64,000 bases of DNA from DATCRE01 sp964235605 (GTDB taxonomy: Bacteria > Bacteroidota > Bacteroidia > Cytophagales > Cyclobacteriaceae), in the NCBI GenBank assembly GCA_964235605.1, contig CAXSCR010000016.1, positions 1 through 64,000 on the forward strand, written 5' to 3'. The position numbers and the translations under genes were made by a program. A model generated the notes under the pieces. The model was not told the origin of the DNA and searched no databases. It worked only from the letters and a program-made list of their open reading frames with translations. Of the stretch, positions 1-9,272 are shown in pieces; position 1 is the first letter of the stretch; every line of letters starts with the position of its first letter.

Positions 1-178
1 AGTTTAATTGTGTTTTATCCTAAATTTACAAAATCTGCAATTTGTCGTACACCCATTTTTACACCCTTTACCAAACAATTTGTAATCATGTTCACTAATT
101 ACAACGGGGTGTCGGCTTTCAAAGCGGAACCAATTTAAAAAAAATATCAATATTTACTTTTTCAGCAGACCCTAATTA

Positions 179-1996
179 CTACTTTAAAACCATATTATAC
201 GCTTCATTATAATACCTTATCAAATTCGACCAGTCAAAAATTGAAGAATTATTTTCTACGTTATTGCGTTGCATTATTCTTTCGCGCATAGTCTGCTTCG
301 AAAAGTTATACATAACCTCCACTAACTGACTGGCAGACCAATCAAAAGTTCTTTTACCTCTTTCAATAACGTGAAGTCCATAAGACTCATGCTCTGGCAG
401 GTGATTTAATAAGTAATCGCCAAATCCTGAAAGATCGCTGGTTACAGCAGGTATGCCGCTAGCCATACACTCTAATGGTGTATAACCCCAAGGTTCATAA
501 TAACTAGGAAATATTCCGAGATGACAACCACGTACAAATTGACCATACTCCATCCCAAATAAGGGATTAGTTGGTGTGATGAAATCTGGATGGTACACTA
601 TCTTAACTTTATCCGAAGCATGATTTAACAAATTCTTCGCCGTCAGAAAATTGAGAATCTCATCTTGATCTTCCGCTACCAGTTTATGCGTTACTACATA
701 AGGATTGCGTTTGGTTTTCCATGACTGAATCATTCTTCGATAACGCAACTTCCAATATTCATCAACAAAATTATTCAGATCAGGTAGCCTGTTATCTTCG
801 CGCGTTGTACTCTCATAAAAAAGATGTTTACCGACTTGTTGCTGAATGGCTTCACAGGTCTGCAAGATTTCTCCCATCATGGCCTTAGATTGCAACACTT
901 CTGGTTTGATGTTATGAAAATCACGTTTGGTTATGAAGAACATAACAACGGTAACATCTGCTTTTTCTTTCTTAAGCCTTTGGTTCAATCGGCACAGTGC
1001 TTCTAGGGTAAGATCAAACCCTTTATTTCTATACTCATATCGTCCCGAAGTAAATAGGTAGATGGTTTTCTGTAGATCGAAAGAGTAGGATTGAAAGAAA
1101 TGCCCCATCACGAATTGATGTATCTTTTCTTTGAAAGTAACGTGCATATTTTGAAACTCGTGAAGCGCTTCAAAGCGTTCTATATTCAACCCATTTGGTA
1201 GTACTACTTCAGGCTTGCGCTTCAAAAGGTGCTTACACTCACGTGCTGTTACTTCACTTACTGTAGTAAGTACGTCGGCTTTATTAGCGCAGGCAAATTC
1301 AATACTGGCCTCCGACTCAATACCAAATTTTTTTGCTTCAACCTCCCACTTGAAAAATGGAAGGTGTGCATAAAACATGGGCGAGTTTATGGCAAGATGT
1401 CTGCCTAATTGAGTAGCGTGCGTAGTGAATACGGTCTTTACTGGCATGCCTTCTTTTTTCATATCAAGAATAGGAAGTCCGGCCATCCATTCATGAAAAT
1501 GCGCAATAAGATTATTCTCTATGCCTGTAAGCTTTGTTAGTTCATCAAAAAATAATTTAGTGAGGTAAGCAAATGCTACTACTTGATTGATCAACGGATT
1601 ATCAGGTGTACTGATGCCGTGATTTTTCCAGAGTAAATATTTCACAACATTGCGAGCCCTATCTTCCATTACATGAGGGCTAATTAAAACCACGCGCGGC
1701 TTACCAGGCACTAACCATTCGGCATAATAAACTTCATAGCCTTTCTTTTTCAAATTTGCAGCTGCTTGCCCAAACACGTCGGTGGTTTCGTCTAAAGGCT
1801 CCAACTCAGTTAAAATATTTTTGTTAACAAACGGACCTACCATACAGTATTGATCTTTCCACTGATCAACCATTACCGGAGCCTTAGATCGAATAACCGT
1901 ATAAATGCCGCCTACTTGATTACATACTTCCCATGCAACCTCAACGAGATAACTTTTTTTCGTAACAAGCGCAATAGGTGGTGTTCGTTTTGGCAT
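179..1996 (-). CDS. Glycogen synthase, GT3 (eukaryotic-type) family
   Basis: A 605-residue cytoplasmic glycosyltransferase predicted to extend alpha-1,4-glucan chains from a nucleotide-sugar donor. Near the N-terminus it has the GT3 signature VEVAWEVCNQVGGIYTV, which corresponds to the donor-binding loop of yeast and animal glycogen synthases. Near residues 500-525 it has FPSYYEPWGYTPLECMAS, the diagnostic C-terminal catalytic block. The length fits compact bacterial GT3 members that lack the eukaryotic regulatory tails. It is divergent from clpB across about 120 bp, so the two have separate promoters. No other glycogen genes are in the window. The family call is strong. Donor preference (UDP- or ADP-glucose) cannot be read from the sequence. 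Confidence 0.9.
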   Translation of the reverse strand: MPKRTPPIALVTKKSYLVEVAWEVCNQVGGIYTVIRSKAPVMVDQWKDQYCMVGPFVNKNILTELEPLDETTDVFGQAAANLKKKGYEVYYAEWLVPGKPRVVLISPHVMEDRARNVVKYLLWKNHGISTPDNPLINQVVAFAYLTKLFFDELTKLTGIENNLIAHFHEWMAGLPILDMKKEGMPVKTVFTTHATQLGRHLAINSPMFYAHLPFFKWEVEAKKFGIESEASIEFACANKADVLTTVSEVTARECKHLLKRKPEVVLPNGLNIERFEALHEFQNMHVTFKEKIHQFVMGHFFQSYSFDLQKTIYLFTSGRYEYRNKGFDLTLEALCRLNQRLKKEKADVTVVMFFITKRDFHNIKPEVLQSKAMMGEILQTCEAIQQQVGKHLFYESTTREDNRLPDLNNFVDEYWKLRYRRMIQSWKTKRNPYVVTHKLVAEDQDEILNFLTAKNLLNHASDKVKIVYHPDFITPTNPLFGMEYGQFVRGCHLGIFPSYYEPWGYTPLECMASGIPAVTSDLSGFGDYLLNHLPEHESYGLHVIERGKRTFDWSASQLVEVMYNFSKQTMRERIMQRNNVENNSSIFDWSNLIRYYNEAYNMVLK

Positions 1997-2120
1997 AAGA
2001 GTCCGTCAGCTTGGCCGTAATCTATCACTAATTCCATATATTTAATGACAATTGTTCTTAAATGTTCCATGGTTATTTCATGGATTGCAATTTGATAAAA
2101 ACCAAACGGGGAATTATGTT

Positions 2121-4739
2121 ATGAACTTCGAAAAATTTACAATCAAATCGCAGGAAGCATTACAAAAGTCCGCTCAGCTTGCTTTAGCAAAAGAACATCA
2201 GGCAATAGAGCCTGGTCACTTACTCAAAGCAATATTAGAGACTGATGAAAATGTTTCCAATTATCTGTTTAAGAAGTTAGCTATTAATAACACAATTCTA
2301 GACACAAAACTAGATGAGGTTATTGATTCATATCCACGTGTATCAGGTCAGCAACCTTATCTGTCATCAGCATCCAACAATATATTACAAAGCGCTGAAA
2401 AAGAATTGCGCGAATTTAAAGATGAATATATTGCGGTAGAACATTTAATGCTTGCATTGCTTGCATCAAAAGATAAAATCAGCTCGATCTTGAAGGATGT
2501 AGGTTTTGATCGTTCTTCTTTGATAAAGGCTATAAAAGAATTACGTGGCGGATCATCCGTTACAGATCCCAATGCTGAAGCCAAATACAAGTCACTTGAA
2601 CGTTATTCTAAAAACCTGAATGATCTTGCCAAGAAAGGCAAAATCGATCCTGTAATAGGTCGTGACGAAGAGATAAGACGCGTGCTTCAAATTCTTTCAA
2701 GAAGAACAAAAAATAACCCAATACTTTTAGGAGAGCCTGGTGTTGGTAAAACTGCCATTGTTGAAGGCATGGCTCAGCGTATTGTTAATGGCGATGTACC
2801 TGAAAATTTGAAATCCAAAACGTTGGTGTCATTAGACATGGGCTTGCTTGTTGCAGGTGCTAAATACAAAGGCGAATTTGAAGAACGTTTAAAGTCCGTA
2901 ATAAAGGAAGTTACCGATTCAAATGGTGAGATCATTCTCTTCATTGATGAAATTCATACACTGGTTGGTGCGGGTGGAGGAGAAGGTGCTATGGATGCTG
3001 CCAATTTATTAAAGCCTGCGCTAGCCCGCGGTGAGTTACATGCAATTGGCGCAACCACCTTAAAAGAATATCAAAAGTATATAGAAAAAGATAAAGCACT
3101 TGAACGCAGATTTCAATCTGTGGTTGTAGATGAGCCAAATGTTGAAGATGCAATCTCCATTCTTAGAGGTATTAAAGATAAATATGAATTACACCATGGC
3201 GTTCGTATAAAAGATGATGCGGTTATTTCTGCCGTGGAGTTATCAAGTCGGTATATAACAGATCGTTTTCTACCTGATAAAGCCATTGATTTGATGGACG
3301 AGGCCGCAGCAAAATTGCGTCTTGAAATGGATTCGCTGCCTGAAGAACTCGACGAGCTAAACCGTCGGATCATGCAATTGGAGATAGAGCGTGAAGCCAT
3401 ACGCAGAGAAAAAAATAAAGACAAAGAATCTATACTCAGTAAAGATATTGCCGAATTAACAGGTGAAAGAAATTCCCTTAAGGCAAGATGGGAAAGTGAA
3501 AAAGAAGTTGTTCACGGCATTCAAAAAGAAAAAGAAGCTATTGATAAACTGAAGTTCGAAGCAGAGCAAGCTGAGAAGGCGGGCGACTATGGACGCGTGG
3601 CTGAAATCCGTTATGGCAAAGTTACTGCTGCAGAAAAAAGGCTTGAAGAACTGAAGCAAAAAATGAAGTCAAAGCAAGGTGAAAATTCATTGCTAAAGGA
3701 AGAAGTGGACAGTGAAGACATTGCGGGAGTAGTAGCACGGTGGACAGGCATACCTGTTTCAAAGATGCTTCAAAGTGAGCGTGAGAAATTACTTCATCTC
3801 GAAGCTGAGTTAAGTAAACGTGTAGCTGGCCAAGTTGAAGCTATTGGTGCTTTAAGTGATGCGGTGAGGAGAAGCCGTGCTGGATTACAAGATCCAAAGC
3901 GGCCCATTGGATCATTTATTTTTATGGGTACCACCGGTGTTGGTAAAACAGAATTATCAAAAGCACTTGCTGATTATCTCTTTAATGACGAAAACTCCAT
4001 GGTGCGCATTGACATGAGTGAGTATCAGGAACGCCACAGTGTAAGTAGATTAATAGGTGCACCTCCGGGCTATGTGGGCTACGATGAAGGCGGTCAACTT
4101 ACTGAGGCTGTTCGTAGAAAGCCCTACTCTGTCATACTACTGGATGAAATTGAAAAAGCTCACCCTGATGTATTCAATATTCTGTTGCAGGTTTTAGATG
4201 ATGGAAGACTAACTGACAATAAAGGGCGTATTGCCAACTTTAAGAATACCATTATCATCATGACAACAAATATTGGTTCCTCCATCATTCAGGAAAATTT
4301 TGAGAAGATGACTGATGATAACTATTTTGATATACTAGAAAGCACACGTGAAGAAGTATTTGAACTGTTGAGAAAAACCGTTCGTCCAGAGTTCGTCAAT
4401 CGCATTGATGAGATTATTATGTTTAGGCCATTGAGCCGCGCTGACATTCGCAAGATTGTAGATATACAAATAGACCTTGTACATAAGCGTTTAGAACAGG
4501 TTGGTGTTAGGGTGGAAGTATCTGAAGCGGCTCGTGATAGAATTTCTAAACTTGGATATGACCCGCAGTACGGCGCACGACCTCTTAAACGCGTATTGCA
4601 ACGTGAAATTTTGAATGAACTCTCCAAACAGATTTTAGCCGGAAAGGTTCATAAAGACGAAGTAATTTATATTGACTTAAATAATGAAATAGAGTTTGTG
4701 TTTGAGAACCTTCAGCAGCCCGAGCTTGTTAATAAGTAG
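2121..4739 (+). CDS. clpB: ATP-dependent disaggregase chaperone ClpB
   Basis: An 872-residue Hsp100 disaggregase that works with DnaK to pull polypeptides out of aggregates. In order it has a Clp N-domain (about 1-145), NBD1 with Walker A GEPGVGKT near residue 204, a coiled-coil middle domain rich in Glu/Lys (about 400-520), and NBD2 with Walker A GTTGVGKT near residue 603 followed by the C-terminal small domain. The middle domain separates ClpB from ClpA and ClpC. I chose ATG 2121 because it gives the canonical MNFEKFTIKSQEAL start. The frame stays open upstream to a TTG at 2052, but those 23 residues look like untranslated leader. A strong terminator follows. Confidence 0.96.
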   Translation: MNFEKFTIKSQEALQKSAQLALAKEHQAIEPGHLLKAILETDENVSNYLFKKLAINNTILDTKLDEVIDSYPRVSGQQPYLSSASNNILQSAEKELREFKDEYIAVEHLMLALLASKDKISSILKDVGFDRSSLIKAIKELRGGSSVTDPNAEAKYKSLERYSKNLNDLAKKGKIDPVIGRDEEIRRVLQILSRRTKNNPILLGEPGVGKTAIVEGMAQRIVNGDVPENLKSKTLVSLDMGLLVAGAKYKGEFEERLKSVIKEVTDSNGEIILFIDEIHTLVGAGGGEGAMDAANLLKPALARGELHAIGATTLKEYQKYIEKDKALERRFQSVVVDEPNVEDAISILRGIKDKYELHHGVRIKDDAVISAVELSSRYITDRFLPDKAIDLMDEAAAKLRLEMDSLPEELDELNRRIMQLEIEREAIRREKNKDKESILSKDIAELTGERNSLKARWESEKEVVHGIQKEKEAIDKLKFEAEQAEKAGDYGRVAEIRYGKVTAAEKRLEELKQKMKSKQGENSLLKEEVDSEDIAGVVARWTGIPVSKMLQSEREKLLHLEAELSKRVAGQVEAIGALSDAVRRSRAGLQDPKRPIGSFIFMGTTGVGKTELSKALADYLFNDENSMVRIDMSEYQERHSVSRLIGAPPGYVGYDEGGQLTEAVRRKPYSVILLDEIEKAHPDVFNILLQVLDDGRLTDNKGRIANFKNTIIIMTTNIGSSIIQENFEKMTDDNYFDILESTREEVFELLRKTVRPEFVNRIDEIIMFRPLSRADIRKIVDIQIDLVHKRLEQVGVRVEVSEAARDRISKLGYDPQYGARPLKRVLQREILNELSKQILAGKVHKDEVIYIDLNNEIEFVFENLQQPELVNK

Positions 4740-4817
4740 TTGTTTGTTTCAGTTTTTTTCAGTGTTGTCTCTTTGTATAAACAACAAAGGGAGTGTAGTT
4801 GAATAGTGGGGTTGTTT

Positions 4818-5597
4818 TTAGGGCGTTACGGATTTTTCCGTAGCGCCCTTTTTTAATTCACTTGGTTCTTCGTGTACCATATGATACGCTTGCATCTGAC
4901 GTGCATTTTTAACAGCTGTGCCAGTGGCTGTGTTATTAAAAAATAAATTAACGTTCTCTACATCCTGATTTACAGATAGCCTATCAGCGACTTGGTGAAT
5001 TTTCTGTATATCATACTCAGAGTGGTATAGTTTAGGCACGCCATGAAAACGGTAATAAATTGCTTTGCTAGTTTGAATCACGTCATCTGGTAGCTCCGGA
5101 TGACTCATACCACAAAAAGTAATGTCGTGTTGCGCTAGCGTGCTATACACATTTTCATTCCACCAGCTAGCATGGCGAAATTCTAAAACGTTTATATAAG
5201 CTTTGCTTAGAAAACTTACGATACGTTCTAATGCTTCTGGGTCATATGCATAGGATGCCGGAAATTGAAACAATACCGTTCCTCCTTTCTCACGAAGTCC
5301 ATCTGTTAATCTTTCATAAAAATCGGTGAGCAATGATTGTGCATCTACAAATCTTTTAAAGTGTGTAATTAACCGTGGCGCTTTAACAGCAAACGTAAAA
5401 TTATTAGGACTGCGATCGTACCAGCTTTGAAAAAATTCTAGCTTTGGAAATTTGTAAAACGTAACGTTTAGCTCTACTGCGTTGAAATGGTGGCAGTAAT
5501 ATTCAAACCACTTCCTTTGAGGTAAACCTTCTGGATAAAAAGTATTTTTCCACTCACCGTAATAAAATCCCGAACATCCTATTTTCCATTGAAGCAT
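4818..5597 (-). CDS. DUF72 (YecE-like) family protein
   Basis: A 259-residue predicted TIM-barrel protein of the DUF72/YecE family. The opening WKIGCSGFYYGEWKNTFYPE is the characteristic first block, and ELNVTFYKFP follows near residue 40. The block FRHASWWNENVY and the late FFNNTATGTAVKNA segment also fit. No biochemical function is established for the family. I moved the start to ATG 5597, which gives MLQWKIGCSGF; the reading frame continues 12 codons upstream without family resemblance. The C-terminal tail (about KKGATEKSVTP) is encoded by the clpB terminator stem on the other strand. Confidence 0.85.
   Translation of the reverse strand: MLQWKIGCSGFYYGEWKNTFYPEGLPQRKWFEYYCHHFNAVELNVTFYKFPKLEFFQSWYDRSPNNFTFAVKAPRLITHFKRFVDAQSLLTDFYERLTDGLREKGGTVLFQFPASYAYDPEALERIVSFLSKAYINVLEFRHASWWNENVYSTLAQHDITFCGMSHPELPDDVIQTSKAIYYRFHGVPKLYHSEYDIQKIHQVADRLSVNQDVENVNLFFNNTATGTAVKNARQMQAYHMVHEEPSELKKGATEKSVTP
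4821..4854 (+). terminator. Intrinsic terminator of clpB
   Basis: An 11-bp GC-rich stem (4821-4831 with 4838-4848, one T-G wobble), a 6-nt loop and a run of six T. It is oriented to end the clpB transcript. The stem also lies inside the 3' end of the convergent DUF72 gene and encodes that protein's last residues. Confidence 0.85.
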
Positions 5598-5667
5598 ACA
5601 CGATTTATGCAAGTTCTGTTCCACCAATGGCACACATTTTCATACACACATTACCAAACGAGGTGTT

Positions 5668-6279
5668 ATGGAAATTGAAATGAAAGCGAAGATCGTTCCT
5701 GAACAACATGAAGGGACCCAAAAGGATATAGATTATGCAATTATTGCTGCTGATTTAAACGATGCACAAAAATTATTTTTCCTTGGACGTAATAGATTAT
5801 TGAATGTAAACCATTGGGCAGAGTATTGTGGATATGCTTCTTCTACATTCATGTTGACTGATAGTCAAGGGAATGAGGTTGATAGAACGGCCGAAGAAGG
5901 CGATTATTTTAAAATCAAAATTCCTGCTCCATCCAATTCAACCGGAAATGGTTACGATTGGGTATATATTGAAGCAATAGAAGATAATAGTGATGTGGAA
6001 GGACCTTTTGAAAACATTGCAATGCGCGTGAGGCCTTCAAAAAACCCGCAAGTTAAGGGGGAAAATATTGCACATTTCTTCTCTTACGAAGCTACCAGTT
6101 CTTTTGTTGTTAGTAGATTTCGTAATAAAGTGTCTGCTTCTGTATACGGAAGAAATGAAAAACCCAATACAAGTACAACAGATATTGTGCGAAATACACT
6201 TGTAGCACTTACTGCCATGCTTGGATTATCTAACGTGCAATGGGAAAAATTAGTTAGAGGTTTAATCGTAATTAATTAA
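5668..6279 (+). CDS. Uncharacterised protein, 203 aa
   Basis: I do not recognise a characterised family. The product is soluble-looking, with no signal peptide or membrane segment. The middle alternates acidic and aromatic residues (about EEGDYFKIKIPAPSN through GYDWVYIEAIED) and looks beta-rich. The C-terminal quarter holds a small hydrophobic helix (VALTAMLGLSNVQWEKLV). Coding is supported by length, by the ATG after a clean spacer, and by a good terminator just after the stop. It is divergent from the DUF72 gene with about 70 bp between the starts. Function unknown. Confidence 0.7.
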   Translation: MEIEMKAKIVPEQHEGTQKDIDYAIIAADLNDAQKLFFLGRNRLLNVNHWAEYCGYASSTFMLTDSQGNEVDRTAEEGDYFKIKIPAPSNSTGNGYDWVYIEAIEDNSDVEGPFENIAMRVRPSKNPQVKGENIAHFFSYEATSSFVVSRFRNKVSASVYGRNEKPNTSTTDIVRNTLVALTAMLGLSNVQWEKLVRGLIVIN

Positions 6280-6290
6280 AAAATTAAAAC

Positions 6291-6321
6291 AAAGCTAACG
6301 CTTGACAGTTGCGTTAGCTTT
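6291..6321. terminator. Bidirectional terminator between convergent genes
   Basis: A perfect 11-bp inverted repeat (6291-6301 and 6311-6321) with a 9-nt loop, followed by T-rich sequence on both strands. It can end both the 203-aa gene and the convergent epimerase gene. Confidence 0.8.
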
Positions 6322-6328
6322 ATTATAT

Positions 6329-6378
6329 CTCCTTACTCTTAGCTAAATTTTTTATATCTCTTAGTCTTTAGTCTAAAT
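6329..6378. repeat. Degenerate heptamer-like direct repeat (TTAG core)
   Basis: CTCTTAG occurs at 6336 and 6358, each inside a stretch with a loose 7-bp rhythm (CTCCTTA before the first, TCTTTAG and TCTAAAT after the second) and each followed by a T run. It looks like a decayed member of the heptamer arrays found elsewhere in this window. The final bases overlap the stop of the epimerase gene. Confidence 0.4.
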
Positions 6379-7440
6379 TTTTTCAACTCCCAGTCCTGCT
6401 TTATCTGAGCAATACATGTAACCATCTTTTAAGATAAAGCCACCCTTCACTACATCACGTCCCAAGTCAAGGCTTCCGTCAAGATCAATATACTTTGTGT
6501 TAGAGCAAGCAAAGGCTGCATGCAAAGCGGCTGTAATGCTAACAATGCTTTCATCATTACATCCCCAGAAGAGATCCACCTCTGCATGCAATGCTACATC
6601 TGCAATTTTTAACCCTTGGCTAACACCACCACACTTCATCAACTTTATATTAAAAATATTAGCTGCCTTTGGTGGCTTAATAAGTTCAATGGCATCAGCT
6701 GGTGTAATAAGCGATTCATCTATAGCCACAACATTTCTAACCTCTCTCGGCAGCGCCTTCATAGCGGTTACATCTTTAGCTGGCAGGGGTTGTTCGATCA
6801 ACTCGATGTTTAAATCATACGTTCTTCCGTAGAACTGTATAGTTTGATCAGGTGTATAACCTTGGTTAGCATCAACACGAATCACAAGACCATTACCAAA
6901 TTTTTCACGAAGCTTCATTAAACGTTCAACGTCTTCTTCTAAATTTTTACCAAGCTTAATTTTTAGCGCTTTAAACCCACGTTTAATATAATCATCAGCT
7001 TCTTCTAATGTTTCTTTAACACCTTTAATACCTATGGTGTTTGATGTCGGCATTCTTTGTATTTTCTGTCCTAGATATTTCACTAGTGGTATGTCTAGAT
7101 ATTTTGTAAAGACATCATGCAAAGCGATATCTAAAGCAGCACGAGCTGATGGATTATCAGGAAAGTTTCTCCAAACTTCATAAACTAACTGGTTAAACTC
7201 CCGTATGTCGCGACCAATTAAGAATTCTAGGTTGCTTTCATGTAAGGCTTCTAAACATTGATCCAGATTTTCGCCAACAACATATTCGCTGGGGTTTCCT
7301 GAGCCGATACCCGTTACACCATTTTCTAATGTTATCTCAACAAACGCATTGCGTACCTCATCGATGGTTTTGAAAGCGATCGTATAGGGTTTTGTGTTTC
7401 CAAGGTCAGCACTCCAAACGTCTATTTTTTTAATTTTCAT
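6373..7440 (-). CDS. Enolase-superfamily dipeptide epimerase / N-acetyl-D-Glu racemase-like
   Basis: A 355-residue member of the muconate-lactonising-enzyme branch of the enolase superfamily. Visible catalytic features in order are KALKIKLG (Lys-x-Lys base), VDANQGY (metal Asp), IEQPLP (metal Glu), AIDES (metal Asp) and NIKLMKCGG (second catalytic Lys). This arrangement is typical of dipeptide epimerases acting on peptidoglycan-derived peptides such as L-Ala-D-Glu. The neighbour upstream on the same strand is DUF1611/DgcN-like. In known DgcN-DgcA pairs the epimerase-like partner racemises N-acetyl-D-glutamate. Which substrate applies here cannot be settled from the sequence. Confidence 0.85.
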   Translation of the reverse strand: MKIKKIDVWSADLGNTKPYTIAFKTIDEVRNAFVEITLENGVTGIGSGNPSEYVVGENLDQCLEALHESNLEFLIGRDIREFNQLVYEVWRNFPDNPSARAALDIALHDVFTKYLDIPLVKYLGQKIQRMPTSNTIGIKGVKETLEEADDYIKRGFKALKIKLGKNLEEDVERLMKLREKFGNGLVIRVDANQGYTPDQTIQFYGRTYDLNIELIEQPLPAKDVTAMKALPREVRNVVAIDESLITPADAIELIKPPKAANIFNIKLMKCGGVSQGLKIADVALHAEVDLFWGCNDESIVSITAALHAAFACSNTKYIDLDGSLDLGRDVVKGGFILKDGYMYCSDKAGLGVEKI

Positions 7441-7509
7441 GTATCGAAAGTATTAGTTTAGGTATTATGTGTTTAGGTTAGCTTGTGTCTTATAATCTCA
7501 CTGAAGTAT

Positions 7510-8580
7510 TTATACAGTTACAACCTTCTTGATCATCTTTTCAAAAAGGGGAACAAGTTGATCTACGCCATCTTCTAAGGGTAATATAGCAGGTATGTCA
7601 AGTTCGTTTTGATATTGTTTCGCGGCAAGCCGTGCATCTTCTATTTTCATCTTAGCACTGTTAATTGTAACAGCCACGGTAGGCGCTCCATAAATTTTTA
7701 TCAAAGCAATTTCGTCTTTCAATTCAGGGATGTATGCAGGATAAAATTCCAGATCTTTATATTGTTTTCTTGGTGGATTATGCTGAAGCACAACTGCATC
7801 GGCAGCAGCCGAAACAATCCACTCTGCTCCCGCGGGGCCACTTGGATTTCTTAGCGAGGACTGACCTTCAATGAAAATTATATCGGGCTTCTCTTGTTCA
7901 TAGCAACTCACCACAGCATGTTCCATTTCACCAGAGATAAAATCGTTCAAGGTTGAGTCAAACACAAAACCGTATTTGGCGCCCTGCATCCAGCCGGTTT
8001 GGCCTGTATAAATCATTTCGGCTTTATAGCCTGCTTTACGCATGGCTTCTACCAGAAACCGTGTCGTTGTTCTTTTGCCAAGTGCACAGTCTGTGCCTAA
8101 CACAGCTACCTTCGGACAAGCAACTTCTTTAATCTTACCGGACCAAAAATGCAGGTCTTTAAATTTCTTGGGTTTGCGTACATCAACTATTTGCAATCCT
8201 CTTTGTTTTGCAAGGTCTGCTAGTTCTGTGATGTCTGAAACATATTCGTGTAAGCCGTTAACAAGATTAAAATTATTTTCTAACGCTTCGGTTAACAAAG
8301 CACGAAGCGAATCAGGGATAACGCCGCCTTTGGTGGCAACTCCAACAATTCCGTAGGTAGCCTTTTCTTTCGACTTCTGATTGAAATCTTGGATGGACTC
8401 ATACACTGGAATGTTACGGTGCGTGCCATCAAGCACCTCCCCTGCATCTTTGCCAGCGCTGTTATGGTCTATAACGCCCATTATGGTAAAACGATCTGTG
8501 CCCCGTATAAGACCATGCGCAGTTTTAGCATGACTAGTGGCTAAATAACCGCCAGTTATTACAATGGCATTGCTCTTCAT
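7510..8580 (-). CDS. DUF1611 family protein, DgcN-like
   Basis: A 356-residue DUF1611 protein. The N-terminal third is Rossmann-like (VITGGYLATSHAKTAHGLIRG). The C-terminal part carries a P-loop-like motif GTDCALGKRTTTR near residues 165-177 and a Walker-B-like IIFIEGQSSL segment. Characterised relatives (DgcN) N-acetylate D-glutamate as the first step of D-Glu catabolism, with a racemase partner. The epimerase gene follows after about 70 bp on the same strand, which supports a two-gene unit for D-amino-acid or cell-wall peptide turnover. The family is clear; the reaction is inferred from family and neighbour. Confidence 0.8.
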   Translation of the reverse strand: MKSNAIVITGGYLATSHAKTAHGLIRGTDRFTIMGVIDHNSAGKDAGEVLDGTHRNIPVYESIQDFNQKSKEKATYGIVGVATKGGVIPDSLRALLTEALENNFNLVNGLHEYVSDITELADLAKQRGLQIVDVRKPKKFKDLHFWSGKIKEVACPKVAVLGTDCALGKRTTTRFLVEAMRKAGYKAEMIYTGQTGWMQGAKYGFVFDSTLNDFISGEMEHAVVSCYEQEKPDIIFIEGQSSLRNPSGPAGAEWIVSAAADAVVLQHNPPRKQYKDLEFYPAYIPELKDEIALIKIYGAPTVAVTINSAKMKIEDARLAAKQYQNELDIPAILPLEDGVDQLVPLFEKMIKKVVTV

Positions 8581-8703
8581 AAAGAATTGTAATAAATTGA
8601 AAATTTTCCGAAATATAGTGAGCTTTCAAAAATGCCAACACTGTTTTATTCGTTTTAACGATTTATACTTATGGGATGCTTATTAATCTTCTATTATAAC
8701 TGA

Positions 8704-9126
8704 TTGAAAGGGCTTATTATCCTTCTGCTGGCCGGAAATACAACTATATTCTGCCATGCCCAATCATTAATCGGAAGGTGGCAAATTGTAAAGCAAACTA
8801 CATGTGGCCATGAACTATTGCCTGGAAATCAGCAAAATGAAGCGTCTTTAATTGATACAAAGACGCATGCTAATAAAACACCACAAATTATAACATTTGA
8901 CGACAAAAATAACGGCGAGGAGAACACCAAGATCTTTAATACTAACAAATACGCCAACACAAAACATTTTTTTTATAAGCTAGATAGCGGCACACTCTAT
9001 ATTCTTGATAAAAGATCGAAGCTTATAATAGATCGTTATGATGTTGAAAAACTACAACGTGACACGCTTATTATCTCAAACACAAGCCGACCGTGTGAAA
9101 CAAAGGTTTTTGCTAGAATTAAATAA
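8704..9126 (+). CDS. Secreted lipocalin-like small protein
   Basis: About 140 residues with a TTG start, a hydrophobic signal peptide and a likely cleavage after CHA|QS. The mature part begins LIGRWQIVKQTTCG, the opening strand typical of lipocalin-like proteins in Bacteroidota, and contains several short strands (IITFDD, FFYKLDSGTLYILDK, TLIISNTSR). Function unknown; it is probably periplasmic. The gene stands alone between dgcN-like and rlmN. The TTG start is chosen because it gives a complete signal peptide. Confidence 0.6.
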   Translation: MKGLIILLLAGNTTIFCHAQSLIGRWQIVKQTTCGHELLPGNQQNEASLIDTKTHANKTPQIITFDDKNNGEENTKIFNTNKYANTKHFFYKLDSGTLYILDKRSKLIIDRYDVEKLQRDTLIISNTSRPCETKVFARIK

Positions 9127-9260
9127 CATCTATAACGGAACCAAAAACCGTTCAGACCTAATTAATTCGAATTATAAAACATTGTTTGATTACAAATGCA
9201 TTGTCAACGCAACCTTGCCGTGGCAAATAAAGTCTGATTCTTATTGACAAACTTCTTCCT

Positions 9261-9268
9261 TACCTTTG
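9261..9268 (+). promoter_or_regulatory. Possible -7 element of rlmN, very close to the start codon
   Basis: TACCTTTG matches the Bacteroidota -7 consensus TAnnTTTG and ends only 4 nt before the rlmN ATG at 9273, so transcription could begin at or near the A of the start codon. No well-spaced -33 TTTG is evident. Confidence 0.45.
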
Positions 9269-9272
9269 CACA

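Noticed and set aside
2052..2120. N-terminal extension of ClpB from a TTG
   Set aside because: The extra 23 residues do not fit the ClpB N-domain; ATG 2121 gives the canonical start.
9038..9247. 69-codon frame overlapping the lipocalin-like gene end
   Set aside because: It overlaps a better gene in another frame and the rlmN upstream region, with no family resemblance.
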